Assembly: GCA_016795385.1 (NCBI GenBank)
Contig: JAEUHI010000077.1
Location: 62,001 to 126,000, forward strand
Length of the DNA: 64,000 bases
DNA from: Verrucomicrobiales bacterium
GTDB lineage: Bacteria > Verrucomicrobiota > Verrucomicrobiia > Verrucomicrobiales > DEV007
Direction: 5' to 3'
In this document: one piece after another, positions 36,565 to 44,977 of the stretch
Numbering within the stretch: position 1 is the stretch's first letter
Layout of the letters: the number at the start of each line of letters is the position of its first letter
The notes under the pieces: generated by a model
Databases searched by the model: none
The model's input: only the letters and a program-made list of their open reading frames with translations
What the model was told of the DNA's origin: nothing
Translations under genes and position numbers: made by a program

Positions 36565-39042
36565 TCACTTTCCGGCGAGCCCGTAGTGGACAAAGGGAGC
36601 CCACATCACGGCTTCGGGAAACTGCGTTTTCGTACGCAACATCGCCTCGCGCAGTGCGGTCGCCTTGCCGGCCCCCGATTGGATCGACTCGTAGTAATGC
36701 CCCATCATCACCGCGGTGGCGGCATCGCTGACGGGCCAGAGCGACACCACCAGCGCCGGCACGCCGGCGGTGATGAAGCCACGCGAAAGACCGATGACGC
36801 CATCTCCGGTGATGGCCCCGCGGCCGGTGTCGCAGGCGCTGAGCACGGCGAGACCGGCCTTCAGCTTCATCCGCGAGATTTCCTTCGCCGTGAGGAAGCC
36901 ATCCTCCCCTTCCCCGGGTGCGAAGGCGAGCGAGGAAAGGAGCGATTGATTGTAGGAGCTCTCCGCCTCGAGCAAACCATGGGTGGCGAAGTGAAGGAGC
37001 CGCGCGCTCTCCATTCTTGCGGCCACGGCCGTCTCGGTCGCGGCGTCGCCGATGAGAGGTTCGGTCCGGAGGATCTTGGCGAGATGTCGCGCCTCGGCCT
37101 CGGCTCCCGGCAGGGGCGAGAGCGATTCGGCGGAGCGGTCGGGACGTGGCTTGTAGCCGGGCATGGTGGGATTGCCGACGAGGAGGACGTCGCCTTCGCC
37201 CGCATCGGCGACGGCGCGTCCCTGCTCGTAGGCGAGTTGGAGGAGTTCGATCGATGGGGTGAGTGTCAGGGTGTGGTGGTCGAGCAAGGTCTCTCCCGCC
37301 GCACCGTAGGGCAGCGCCGCGAAGGGCACGAGAAAGAGTTCGCCCTGGGGCACGAAGGTGATGAGGGACGCGTTCTCTTCCGGCAGGAATTCGCGCAGGG
37401 GATCGAGGAGCAGGGACGAGAGGCGGGCCAGGGCGGTCTTTCCATCCACCGCGGCCGGGGCGTTGGCGGGGTCGCGGATCTCCACGAGAGCGCTCGTGAC
37501 GAGGTCGCCGATCGGTCCCGCGAGGGTGGTCGACCGGAATTGGACCTCACCCTCGGCCGGAATGACCCAAGCGAGGAGCTGCTGGGGAAAACGCGCGTTC
37601 TCCTCCGCCGTCAACTGCATCCGGAGACCATTGGGGAAAGCGTGGACAAGGGAATAGAGAACGATGGTGCCGCGATGAACCTTCGCGATTTCACGGATGG
37701 CGGCGGCATCGAGTTTCTTCACGGCACTGGCTTCGGGCTCGAGGCCGAGTTTCTCCCGCAGCAACGCGGCCTGGGCGGCGCCACGACCATTTTCCGCGGC
37801 GACAAGCGCGGCCACGACGTCACCACGCCGCAGCTCGATCTGCTGGCGCAGGTCGTAGATGCCCGAGCGCAGTTCGGCCATCGAGAGATTCACCTGATCG
37901 GCGGAGAAGACGGCCTGCTTCTGGGCCTGGCGGGAGTTTTCCTCCCAGGCATCGGCCCCCTCTTCTGCTTTTGTCAGGGTGGCCTCCGCTTCATCGAGCT
38001 GGCTCGCGGCGAGCTGGTAGGCGGCGAGGGTGATGTAGTCGAAAGTCGCCCCGATCTTCGCGATCCCCTCGCCTCCGGCGGTATTTTTGAGTTTCGAAGC
38101 GACCGCGGCCTCCTGTTTCGCGATGACGGGCGCGTAATCGGGCTCTCCGCCGGCGGCAAAGGCGCGCTTCAAGAGCAGTGCGGCCTCGATGGACTGGAGT
38201 TCGCCGGTCTCGAGGTCGTGTTTGGAGAGCGTGAGCGCCTCGGCGAGCGCCGCCGCGGCTTCATCGAGCTGACCGACGCGGAGGAGGCTGGTCGCGAGAT
38301 TGCGCAGCTCGTAGCCGAGGAACATCTGGTCCTGCCCCTGGCGGATGAAATCGATCGCCTCGCGGGTCAGGTTCACGGAATCCTCGAGCCGTCCGACCTG
38401 GAGCAAGGCCATCGCGAGGGAGCGCGAGCAATTGGCGGCGAGCTCGGGTTTGCCGATCTTCAACGCCAGCTCGCGGGCCTCGGTGATGGCGGGGACGGCT
38501 TCGTCGTGGAGTTTGTTGGTGAGACAATGGTTGCCGTAATTGAAAAGCGCCCAGAATTCCTCCTCGCTGCCCGGTTTTTCGGCGCGCTGCATTTTCCAAA
38601 GCTCGTACGAGGTCAAGACCGCCAGCTTCGGATCGCCGCGCAGTCCCACATGCATCTCGAGCGCTTTGAGCAAGCCCTTGCGATAGGCGGGGGCCGTATC
38701 GGGGGCCTCGAGTTCGCTGACCATCACGCTGGTCGCGGCTTCGTCGTCGACTTGGCTGAGGATCTTCGAAAACGTGAAAAACGAGCTCATCGAATCCAGT
38801 CCGTGCTCCCGGCAAAGGGCCAGGGAGGCGCGCGATCGCTCCAGCGCCGTCTTGAAGTCGCCGCGCTGGATGTAGCCCTCGGCGCAGGCGTTATACATCA
38901 TGGAGAGCGATTCAGGATCGCCGCCGGCTCCCTTCAACGTGGCGATGGCTTTTTCCATCTGTGCCGCGAGATCGTCCTGGGCGGACAAGGGCGGCAGGAT
39001 CGAGAGACTGAGGAAAAGGAGAAAGAGACGCGCGCGGTTCAT
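36565..39042 (-). CDS. Exported TPR-CHAT protein (caspase-like peptidase domain)
   Basis: An 825-residue protein with a signal peptide (MNRARLFLLFLSLSILPPLSA), about 450 residues of tetratricopeptide-like helical repeats and a C-terminal CHAT domain. The caspase-type dyad is intact: histidine in LLHFATHGLLEAE (about residue 684) and cysteine in LSACDTGRGAITGDG (about 731), followed by GLSRGFITAGVPALVVSLWPVSD. CHAT peptidases are involved in prokaryotic programmed death, in the CRISPR-associated Craspase and in signalling, but this copy is exported and has no Cas or effector genes beside it. Start at 39042 excludes a long arginine-rich upstream frame. Confidence 0.88.
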   Translation of the reverse strand: MNRARLFLLFLSLSILPPLSAQDDLAAQMEKAIATLKGAGGDPESLSMMYNACAEGYIQRGDFKTALERSRASLALCREHGLDSMSSFFTFSKILSQVDDEAATSVMVSELEAPDTAPAYRKGLLKALEMHVGLRGDPKLAVLTSYELWKMQRAEKPGSEEEFWALFNYGNHCLTNKLHDEAVPAITEARELALKIGKPELAANCSRSLAMALLQVGRLEDSVNLTREAIDFIRQGQDQMFLGYELRNLATSLLRVGQLDEAAAALAEALTLSKHDLETGELQSIEAALLLKRAFAAGGEPDYAPVIAKQEAAVASKLKNTAGGEGIAKIGATFDYITLAAYQLAASQLDEAEATLTKAEEGADAWEENSRQAQKQAVFSADQVNLSMAELRSGIYDLRQQIELRRGDVVAALVAAENGRGAAQAALLREKLGLEPEASAVKKLDAAAIREIAKVHRGTIVLYSLVHAFPNGLRMQLTAEENARFPQQLLAWVIPAEGEVQFRSTTLAGPIGDLVTSALVEIRDPANAPAAVDGKTALARLSSLLLDPLREFLPEENASLITFVPQGELFLVPFAALPYGAAGETLLDHHTLTLTPSIELLQLAYEQGRAVADAGEGDVLLVGNPTMPGYKPRPDRSAESLSPLPGAEAEARHLAKILRTEPLIGDAATETAVAARMESARLLHFATHGLLEAESSYNQSLLSSLAFAPGEGEDGFLTAKEISRMKLKAGLAVLSACDTGRGAITGDGVIGLSRGFITAGVPALVVSLWPVSDAATAVMMGHYYESIQSGAGKATALREAMLRTKTQFPEAVMWAPFVHYGLAGK

Positions 39043-39121
39043 GACAAAGGGACGTTTATCGTGACGCCCTCTTGCCGAAAAAACAAGCCTGTCGATCGCG
39101 GTGCCCGGGAAAGGAGCGGGA

Positions 39122-39628
39122 TCAATCCGGAGTGCTCGGAAAATACTTACCCGCCAGCCTCCCCAGCCGCGTGGCGAGACTCGGGGCGGGTTTTCCCGAG
39201 GGATCCGGCTTGGGCAAAAGCCGTTGCACGAGACGGATCGTGATCTCGTCGAGCGTGCCGTAGCCCTGCTTCTCCACCGTCGAGGAAAGCAACGCCAGGG
39301 CCGCACCACCGTAGGGGACTCGGCGCACGAGGAACCCGAGGATCACGGGCAGGACGATGGGCACGATCTGTGCGGCCTGATCGGGCGTGATCCCGAGACC
39401 CGCTCCCACCTGTTCGCGCATTTGTTCGCCGGTGCCTTCGAGCACCTCGTCGATCCCGCCGTTCGTCGCCTCGCGACCCGCGGACGGATCGAAGCGTTTG
39501 AAAACCACCGCCGCGGCCGCGGGCAAGGCCTTCGCCGCCGTCTCGCGGGGAATGCCGAGGCGCGCGGCGACGCGGGTCGCCATCTCTTCGCCCTGTTCCC
39601 GGATCAGTTGTTCGAGCAGAGTCGCCAT
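39122..39628 (-). CDS. DUF937 family protein
   Basis: A 168-residue protein of the DUF937/YidB-like family of unknown function. The family pattern includes an N-terminal helix bundle (IREQGEEMATRVAARLGIP), repeats of the type ITPDQAAQIVPIVLPVILGFL, and a disordered basic C-terminus. No signal peptide is present. It sits alone between the CHAT and zinc-ribbon genes on the minus strand, with gaps of about 80 and 50 bp. Confidence 0.8.
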   Translation of the reverse strand: MATLLEQLIREQGEEMATRVAARLGIPRETAAKALPAAAAVVFKRFDPSAGREATNGGIDEVLEGTGEQMREQVGAGLGITPDQAAQIVPIVLPVILGFLVRRVPYGGAALALLSSTVEKQGYGTLDEITIRLVQRLLPKPDPSGKPAPSLATRLGRLAGKYFPSTPD

Positions 39629-39680
39629 CGGATGCCGGAGATAGGGACAGCGGCCCGGTCCCGGCCGTTCGAAGGTCGAC

Positions 39681-40418
39681 TCAGTATTCGCCGCGGTTCT
39701 TGCCGACCCGTTCGTCGGTCCACCAATAGAGGATGCGGCCGCAATTCTCGCAATGGGCGAGACGATTCTCGGCCTTCACCTCGATCATCGTCGATTTCAC
39801 GACCTTCATGTGGCAGCCCTGGCAGACCTCGTCGATGAGACCGACGACGGCCATGCCGTTCTTGGATTTGAAAAGGCGGCGGTAACTCTCGATGACTTCT
39901 TCCGGGACATCGGCGGCGAGCCGATCGCGCTCGGCCACCTCGGCTTCGCGATCGGCCTTGAGTTTTGCGGCGAGCGCCTCGAGATCCTCGAGTTCATCCT
40001 TCACGGACGTCTCGTTCTCGGCGAGCTTCGCGCGGGCCGCCTCGAGGGCCTTGCGCTGCGTCTCCGCCGTTTCCATCAGCACCATTTCCCGATCCTCGAG
40101 CGCGGCGATCTCCTTGCCATAACGCTCGATCTCCACACCCATGCGTTGGTATTCCTCGTTTTTGCGCGTCTCGAACTGCTGCGTCTTCAGCTTGCCGATG
40201 GTGGTGCGTCGCGTGGCGACGTCGAGCTCGAGATTCTTGATCGCCACCTCGGTGTGCTGCATTTCCACCTTGGCCGCCTCGACCGCTTTCTGATCGGCGA
40301 CGAGGCGGTCGCGGATGTCGTCGGCCTCGACGGGGATGCCGGCGAGTTCCTTGTCGATGGCCTTGATCTTCTGGTCGTGGTGCTGGACGCGGAGGAGCTT
40401 CTCGACTTCGGGTAACAT
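39681..40418 (-). CDS. Coiled-coil protein with C4 zinc ribbon (CT398-like)
   Basis: A 245-residue cytoplasmic protein. Residues ~10-180 form a long antiparallel coiled coil (QHTEVAIKNLELDVATRR and several more heptad stretches). The end is a zinc ribbon with two CxxC pairs, CQGCHMKVV and CENCGRILYW. This layout is conserved in the zf-RING_7/CT398 family, a sigma-54/flagellar or envelope-linked adaptor in Chlamydia; the role here is unknown. The ATG at 40418 (MLPEVEKLLRVQ) is the family start; upstream in-frame codons overlap the DUF1802 gene region. Confidence 0.87.
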   Translation of the reverse strand: MLPEVEKLLRVQHHDQKIKAIDKELAGIPVEADDIRDRLVADQKAVEAAKVEMQHTEVAIKNLELDVATRRTTIGKLKTQQFETRKNEEYQRMGVEIERYGKEIAALEDREMVLMETAETQRKALEAARAKLAENETSVKDELEDLEALAAKLKADREAEVAERDRLAADVPEEVIESYRRLFKSKNGMAVVGLIDEVCQGCHMKVVKSTMIEVKAENRLAHCENCGRILYWWTDERVGKNRGEY

Positions 40419-40495
40419 GGCGGGGGAGGCAAAAAGATTCGCCCGGACGTTCCGGACGATCCCTATCAAACCGCAAGCGGGCTCCTTTGCCAATC

Positions 40496-41080
40496 CTAAA
40501 TGAGCCAATCCGGCAACCCACATCGTGGCGTGATCTCGCGCGCCGCCGCGAGCCGGTCCCGCCAATCACCGCCCTCATCGGCCGGCAGACCGAACCAGGA
40601 ACGACAGCCGCCGAAGGTGGCTCGATCCTTCAGGATCCAGGGCTCCTCCAGCTCCCAGGCCCGGACCGCGGCCCACGAGAGACCGGGCTCGTCGCCCCAT
40701 TCAAAGCGCTCCCGCACGATCTCCTCCCGCCAGATGTGGTAGGGGGCGAGGCCCAGCACCTCTTCCCAATCGGTGATCCGGCCCATCGCCACGGTCTCGA
40801 TGTAGACGGAAAAAACCACGTCATCCTCCGCCAATCCCTCGCGCGGCACAAAGGCCCGCAGAGTGCCGTCGGGCAAGGGTGTCACCTGCACCGGCTGTTC
40901 GTGGAAAAGGCTCGGGAAGAGGAAAAACCGGTCGTGGATCCACTGGAATCCCGCTTTTCCCTCCGAGATGCCGCCCTTGCGGAGGATCACGCTCTGCTCG
41001 CCCGAGGCGATCGCATCGGAGATCAATTGCCACTCTTTGAAGGCGACGGGTCGCCAATCGGGGGAGACGGAGGGCTGCAT
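40496..41080 (-). CDS. DUF1802 family protein
   Basis: A 194-residue protein of unknown function. The DUF1802 pattern is clear in the first half (AFKEWQLISDAIASGEQSVI, LRKGGISEG, FFLFPSLFHEQ) and includes the conserved basic RKGG motif. No signal peptide or membrane helix. Start at 41080 (MQPSVSPDW) is preferred; the frame remains open upstream but crosses the DnaA-box-like repeats. It is transcribed away from tRNA-His. Confidence 0.82.
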   Translation of the reverse strand: MQPSVSPDWRPVAFKEWQLISDAIASGEQSVILRKGGISEGKAGFQWIHDRFFLFPSLFHEQPVQVTPLPDGTLRAFVPREGLAEDDVVFSVYIETVAMGRITDWEEVLGLAPYHIWREEIVRERFEWGDEPGLSWAAVRAWELEEPWILKDRATFGGCRSWFGLPADEGGDWRDRLAAAREITPRCGLPDWLI

Positions 41081-41102
41081 CAGGATCGGGGGTGTGAAGA
41101 GA

Positions 41103-41132
41103 TGTGAATAACTTGTGGAAAAGCGTGGAAAA
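41103..41132 (+). other. Three helically phased DnaA-box-like sites
   Basis: TGTGAATAA (41103-41111) and TGTGGAAAA (41114-41122) both fit the reverse complement of the consensus TTWTNCACA exactly. CGTGGAAAA (41124-41132) has one mismatch. All three point the same way, with start-to-start spacings of 11 and 10 bp, close to one helical turn, so a protein would bind on one face. They lie in the gap between the DUF1802 start and tRNA-His. Possible uses are a replication origin, a DnaA-titration or regulatory site. Confidence 0.5.
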
Positions 41133-41246
41133 CCTCCCGCGAAAGGCCGAATTTGCAAGGCCGCCTCATTTTCCGTTGGAAAACAGGAGGCTTTCGCCTA
41201 ATTTCCCCTCCCCGTGCGGATCGCCCTCCGGTGGTCCGTCGAGATG

Positions 41247-41321
41247 GTGGCTGTAGCTCAGTGGCAGAGCCCCGGATTGTGATTCCGGTTGTCGCGGGTT
41301 CGATCCCCGTCAGCCACCCCA
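41247..41321 (+). tRNA. tRNA-His (GUG anticodon)
   Basis: A full cloverleaf: acceptor GTGGCTG (41247-41253) pairs with CAGCCAC (41311-41317). The D-arm is TAGCTCAGTGGCAGAGC, the anticodon GTG is at 41279-41281 in a CCGGA/TCCGG stem, and the T-arm holds GGTTCGATCCCC. The base before the acceptor (G at 41246) can pair with the C discriminator (41318), giving the extra G-1 base pair diagnostic of tRNA-His. The 3' CCA is encoded (41319-41321). Confidence 0.96.
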
Positions 41322-41361
41322 CCCTCTCTCCCCGCCGCGGGAAACGCGTTCCTTCCCGTCC

Positions 41362-42087
41362 ATGGATTCCATCGAGGCCAAGATCGGCTACCGCTTTGCC
41401 AATCTCTCCCTCCTCTCGGAAGCCCTCACGCACCCCAGCCTCGCCTGCGAGTCGAAACGCACCCAGCCGGACAACCAGCGGCTCGAATACCTCGGCGACG
41501 CCGTGATCCAGCTCGTCCTCACCGAAGAGCTCTTCCGCCGCTATCCCGGCGAAGGCGAGGGAAGGCTCACGAAATTGCGCAGCCGCCTCGTCTCGCGGGA
41601 AGCCCTCTGTCTTTTCGCGAACCACCTCGGTCTCGGCGGCCACCTCTTTCTTGGCAAGGGCGAACTCGCCAGCGGCGGCCGCACCCGGCCCTCGAATCTC
41701 TCGGATGCCTTCGAAGCGCTCTCCGGAGCCGTCTATCTCGATGGCGGGCTCGAGGCGGCGCGCGGCTTCCTCTTCGGAAATTTCGGCACGCTCATCGACG
41801 CGATCCTGTCCCAACCCGAGGAGATGAATCCGAAAGGCGAGCTCCAGGAATGTCTCCAGGCGATCGCTCCTGCCAGCCCCACCTATCGGATCATTGGCCA
41901 GGAAGGTCCCGATCACCTGAAATCCTTCGTCGCCGAAGTCCGCTGGGAGGGCATGACCCTCGGCCAGGGCTCCGGCAACAGCAAAAAAGAAGCGGAGTTT
42001 CAAGCCGCCTCCGAAGCCCTCCGCGAACGCCGCTGGGAGGAGAAACAAAACGGTGAAGAACCCGTGAATAAAGGTGGGGAAGTCTGA
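41362..42087 (+). CDS. rnc: Ribonuclease III
   Basis: A 241-residue double-stranded RNA endonuclease for rRNA and mRNA processing. The signature NQRLEYLGDAV and the second catalytic block LSDAFEALSGAVYLDGG carry the Mg2+-binding acids. A dsRNA-binding domain follows (NPKGELQECLQ...SYR-type region, then GSGNSKKEAEFQAASEAL). It starts 40 bp after tRNA-His and may share its transcript. DnaA-box-like sites flank the pair, including CGTGAATAA at 42063-42071 inside the last codons of this gene. Confidence 0.95.
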   Translation: MDSIEAKIGYRFANLSLLSEALTHPSLACESKRTQPDNQRLEYLGDAVIQLVLTEELFRRYPGEGEGRLTKLRSRLVSREALCLFANHLGLGGHLFLGKGELASGGRTRPSNLSDAFEALSGAVYLDGGLEAARGFLFGNFGTLIDAILSQPEEMNPKGELQECLQAIAPASPTYRIIGQEGPDHLKSFVAEVRWEGMTLGQGSGNSKKEAEFQAASEALRERRWEEKQNGEEPVNKGGEV

Positions 42088-42207
42088 ACAAGTGCCGGTT
42101 ATTGGGTGGTCCCGGCGACTTTCACACGATTCCAGCCAAGGTTGTTGCACCTCTCTGGAAGAGACGCAAGACGCTCGTCTTCAATCGTTTACGAGGGAGA
42201 TTCACAG

Positions 42208-42276
42208 TTATTCACGACTAGAAGAAGATAAAATCTTTCCTTAAAAATAAATCCTCTTCTAAGAGGCGGTGAATAA
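42208..42276. other. AT-rich stretch flanked by DnaA-box-like sites
   Basis: TTATTCACG (42208-42216) and, inverted, GGTGAATAA (42268-42276) each differ by one base from TTATTCACA. Between them are about 50 bases with very low GC (for example AGATAAAATC and TTAAAAATAAAT), standing out sharply in this GC-rich chromosome. It has the look of a DNA-unwinding element beside DnaA sites. The right-hand site overlaps the end of the glycosyltransferase gene. Function is inferred only from pattern. Confidence 0.4.
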
Positions 42277-43197
42277 CTTTCGCGCTTCCTCCAGCACCGC
42301 CTCCACCGGGAGACTCCCGAGCGAACCATCGGCCGCCCGCAAGACACGGACCTCTGGCGAGACCGGAGCCCAGATCCCGGGTTCAGTCGGACCAAAAAGG
42401 AGCAGCCCTTTCGCTCCCGCGCTGGCCGCGAGATGCGAGAGTCCGCTGTCGTGGCCGAGGAAACCCTCGATGCCTCGATAGATCGCCCCGAGCTCGGCGA
42501 GAGGACGGTTCTCGAGATGCTCATACGGCACGCCGGCCGCTCGGAGAGATTCGAGCAAGGTCGCGATCACCTCTCCCTCCGCCTCGCCGCTCGTGATCAG
42601 GGCGCGGGCGATGCGCCCTTCGCGATGCAGGGTGGCCAGCACCTCCACCCAGCCCGACGCGCTCCAGTTCTTCTTCGCGCTGCCACTGCCGGGATGGAGC
42701 GCCACGGTGGGGCCGTCCGTCGCCGGGAGGAATGCCGGAGTGCTGCCGTAGTCGAGATCGAGCCGCGCATCGTCCAGGTAGAGCCCGAGCGATTCGAGCG
42801 GTTTCGCGAATTGCACCGCGGCGGGGACGTGGGGCGGGGTCTCGTCCGGGCGGTAAGGACAAGAGAGGAGCGTTTTCACCCCTGCCACCCGCAGATTGCC
42901 CGCGAAGTAGCCGTCGGGATCGTAGAGGCAGCTTACGACCACGTCGAATCCGGCGAAATAGGCGCACCATTCCTCGTTGAGCTTCGCGCCTGGAGCAAAA
43001 AAGGTCGCGAGCCGCGGATCCTCCAGCGGCCTCACGCGGTCCGCCAGACCGGCGGCGACGGCGAGTGAGGCGATCGACGGATATCCGAGGATCTCGATCT
43101 CGTTTCCCGGGAGGGTCTCGCGCACAAGGCGCAGCGAAGGCATCGTGAGGATGAAATCCCCGACCGCTCCGCCCCGGATGAAGAGGATGCGTCCCAT
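42259..43197 (-). CDS. Glycosyltransferase family 9 (heptosyltransferase-like)
   Basis: A 312-residue GT-B enzyme related to ADP-heptose:LPS heptosyltransferases. Visible features: IRGGAVGDFILTMPSLR with the N-terminal glycine-rich loop, VALHPGSGSAKKNW in the nucleotide-sugar region and FLGHDSGLSHLAASAG in the C-terminal domain. The acceptor would be lipopolysaccharide core or another envelope glycan. It is 7 bp downstream of gntK, and the two may be co-transcribed, though no LPS cluster is present. Confidence 0.88.
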   Translation of the reverse strand: MGRILFIRGGAVGDFILTMPSLRLVRETLPGNEIEILGYPSIASLAVAAGLADRVRPLEDPRLATFFAPGAKLNEEWCAYFAGFDVVVSCLYDPDGYFAGNLRVAGVKTLLSCPYRPDETPPHVPAAVQFAKPLESLGLYLDDARLDLDYGSTPAFLPATDGPTVALHPGSGSAKKNWSASGWVEVLATLHREGRIARALITSGEAEGEVIATLLESLRAAGVPYEHLENRPLAELGAIYRGIEGFLGHDSGLSHLAASAGAKGLLLFGPTEPGIWAPVSPEVRVLRAADGSLGSLPVEAVLEEARKLFTAS

Positions 43198-43204
43198 GGC
43201 CGGA

Positions 43205-43729
43205 TCACGATTGCCTCAGCCAAGCCACGATCCGGCGGACCAGTGAATCCGGCGGTTCCTCGATCGGGAGAACGAGGACAGCGGGTCCCTCCGCAGGCTC
43301 CTCGAGGATGTCGAACTGGCTCTTCAGCAGGGTCGAGGTCATGTATTCGTGTTCGCGGGCATCCATGCGGCCCTTGATCAGCTCATAGCTGCCCTTCAGA
43401 TACACGAGGCGATGCCGCGCGAAATTTTCGACGAGGTAATCGCGATAGCGCTGCTTCAGGGCGGAACAAGCGAGCACCGGCGAGATACCCTGATCGATCA
43501 CGGTCCGCGACTCGGCGACGAGCGTGTCGAACCAAGGCCATCGGTCTTCGTCCGTCAGCGGGATGCCCGAGCCCATCTTGGCCTTGTTCGCCGGAGGATG
43601 GAAGGCGTCGCCCTCGAGAAACCTGCCGCCGATCTCCGCCGCCACGAGCTCGGCGATGGTCGTCTTGCCGCATCCGGAGACGCCCATGACGATGACAAAG
43701 GTGGGGGAGAGGGAATCGGGGGTGGCCAT
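43205..43729 (-). CDS. gntK: Gluconokinase
   Basis: A 174-residue P-loop kinase that phosphorylates gluconate to 6-phosphogluconate. The Walker A GVSGCGKTT, the substrate-binding EGDAFHPPANKAKMGSGIPL and LTDEDRWPWF, and the SALKQRYRDYL block are all typical. Start at 43729 (MATPDSLSP) is preferred over a long upstream open frame overlapping the serine hydrolase gene. It follows that gene by 44 bp in the minus-strand group with a mandelate-racemase-like enzyme, which suggests sugar-acid catabolism. Confidence 0.93.
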   Translation of the reverse strand: MATPDSLSPTFVIVMGVSGCGKTTIAELVAAEIGGRFLEGDAFHPPANKAKMGSGIPLTDEDRWPWFDTLVAESRTVIDQGISPVLACSALKQRYRDYLVENFARHRLVYLKGSYELIKGRMDAREHEYMTSTLLKSQFDILEEPAEGPAVLVLPIEEPPDSLVRRIVAWLRQS

Positions 43730-43773
43730 GAGCAAGTCGCGAAACCGATCGGTAAGCGAAGACAAGGAACAGA

Positions 43774-44928
43774 TCAACGCCCGGCTGTCGGCACGATCTT
43801 CCCATGAAAGGCTTGGCGCGCCTTGCCTCCATCCTTCACGAGCACATTCTGCACGAGGAAGATCGCGACGAGACGATGCCCGGGGTCGATCCAGCCGTGG
43901 GTCGCGTAGGCACCGCCATGCCCGAACGAATCCCCGGAGAAGCCCGGCACGATCGCCTTTTCCGCCAGATTGCACTGCCATCCGAGACCGTAATTCTGCG
44001 CCTTGCCGCCGGCGGTGTGGGGTTTCGTCATCTCGGCGATGGCGGCTTCGGAGACAAGGCGTTTCCCTTCGTGAAGACCCCTGTTGCGGATCATCTCGTA
44101 GAATTTCGCGAGGTCGGCCGCGGTGGAAAAGAGGCCGCCCGAGGGCTCCGTCATGCGGCGCACCGTGGCATCGGAGGTGACGAAGGGATTGTAGGCCGCG
44201 ACGAGACCCTCACCCTCTTCGACCGTCTTGTAGGTCTTCGCGATGCGGGCGCGGAGGCGTTCGTCGGGGTGGAAGGTCGTGTCCTTCATGCCGAGCGGAT
44301 CGAGGAGGCGTTCCTGAAGAAACACATCAAAGGGTTTGCCGCTGACGATCTCGGCGATGCGGCCCGCCACCGTGATACCGAATCCGTACTCGTAGTCCGC
44401 GCCCGGTTCGAAGGCGAGCGGAGCCTTGACGAGAGCAAGGGTGTAGCCCTTCAACGATTGGGCCCCGTCATCGGCTTTGCGCGGTGGAAAAGCGAGACCC
44501 GAGGTGTGCGACATCAGGTCGCGCAGCGTGATGGGTCGCGAGGGGGCGGAGCCGTCCTTCATCTTCACCTCGCCCAATTCCGGCAACCACTTCGAGGCCG
44601 GTTCATCGAGCGAGAGTTTGCCCTCATCGACGAGAGTCATGATCGCCGTGACGCTGATCGACTTCGTCATCGAGGCGATCCAGAAAACGTGGTCTTCCTT
44701 CATTGCGACTGACTTTTCGAGATCGGCCATGCCGGTCGCGCCGTGGTGGATCACCTTGCCGTCCTGCAGCACGAGCGTCACGGCTCCGGCCGTGTGATGC
44801 GCCGCGACTTCCGCCTCCATCGCTGCGGGGATCTCGGCGAGTTGGGTGGGATTGAGAAGGGGAGACGATTCGGCGTAAGCGAACGAGATCGCGAGAAGCG
44901 GGAGTGAGAAAAAGAGCTGGAGTTTCAT
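43774..44928 (-). CDS. Secreted serine hydrolase, beta-lactamase class C family
   Basis: A 384-residue exported member of the class C beta-lactamase/D-Ala-D-Ala-carboxypeptidase/esterase family. A signal peptide (MKLQLFFSLPLLAISFAYA) precedes the SxxK nucleophile ASMTK (S86, K89), the tyrosine in YEYGFG (YxN position altered) and the late HGG at FGHGGAYATHG. Such enzymes are more often esterases or peptidases than antibiotic-degrading. Neighbours are an enolase-superfamily enzyme upstream and gntK downstream. Confidence 0.88.
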   Translation of the reverse strand: MKLQLFFSLPLLAISFAYAESSPLLNPTQLAEIPAAMEAEVAAHHTAGAVTLVLQDGKVIHHGATGMADLEKSVAMKEDHVFWIASMTKSISVTAIMTLVDEGKLSLDEPASKWLPELGEVKMKDGSAPSRPITLRDLMSHTSGLAFPPRKADDGAQSLKGYTLALVKAPLAFEPGADYEYGFGITVAGRIAEIVSGKPFDVFLQERLLDPLGMKDTTFHPDERLRARIAKTYKTVEEGEGLVAAYNPFVTSDATVRRMTEPSGGLFSTAADLAKFYEMIRNRGLHEGKRLVSEAAIAEMTKPHTAGGKAQNYGLGWQCNLAEKAIVPGFSGDSFGHGGAYATHGWIDPGHRLVAIFLVQNVLVKDGGKARQAFHGKIVPTAGR

Positions 44929-44977
44929 CGCCGCGATTTTGGGGGGGCGGCGAGCGCTTGGCAAGCCCGCAGCCACG

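Noticed and set aside
36565..39042. Craspase (CRISPR-associated TPR-CHAT) system
   Set aside because: There is no gRAMP/Cas7-11 gene or CRISPR array, and the protein is exported.
36532..39243. Open frame of about 900 codons antisense to the CHAT gene
   Set aside because: The opposite strand has a signal peptide, TPR repeats and an intact CHAT site; the antisense reading has none.
43774..44928. Antibiotic-resistance beta-lactamase
   Set aside because: The fold fits class C relatives, but the YxN site is altered and the family is mostly esterases and peptidases; no resistance claim is justified.
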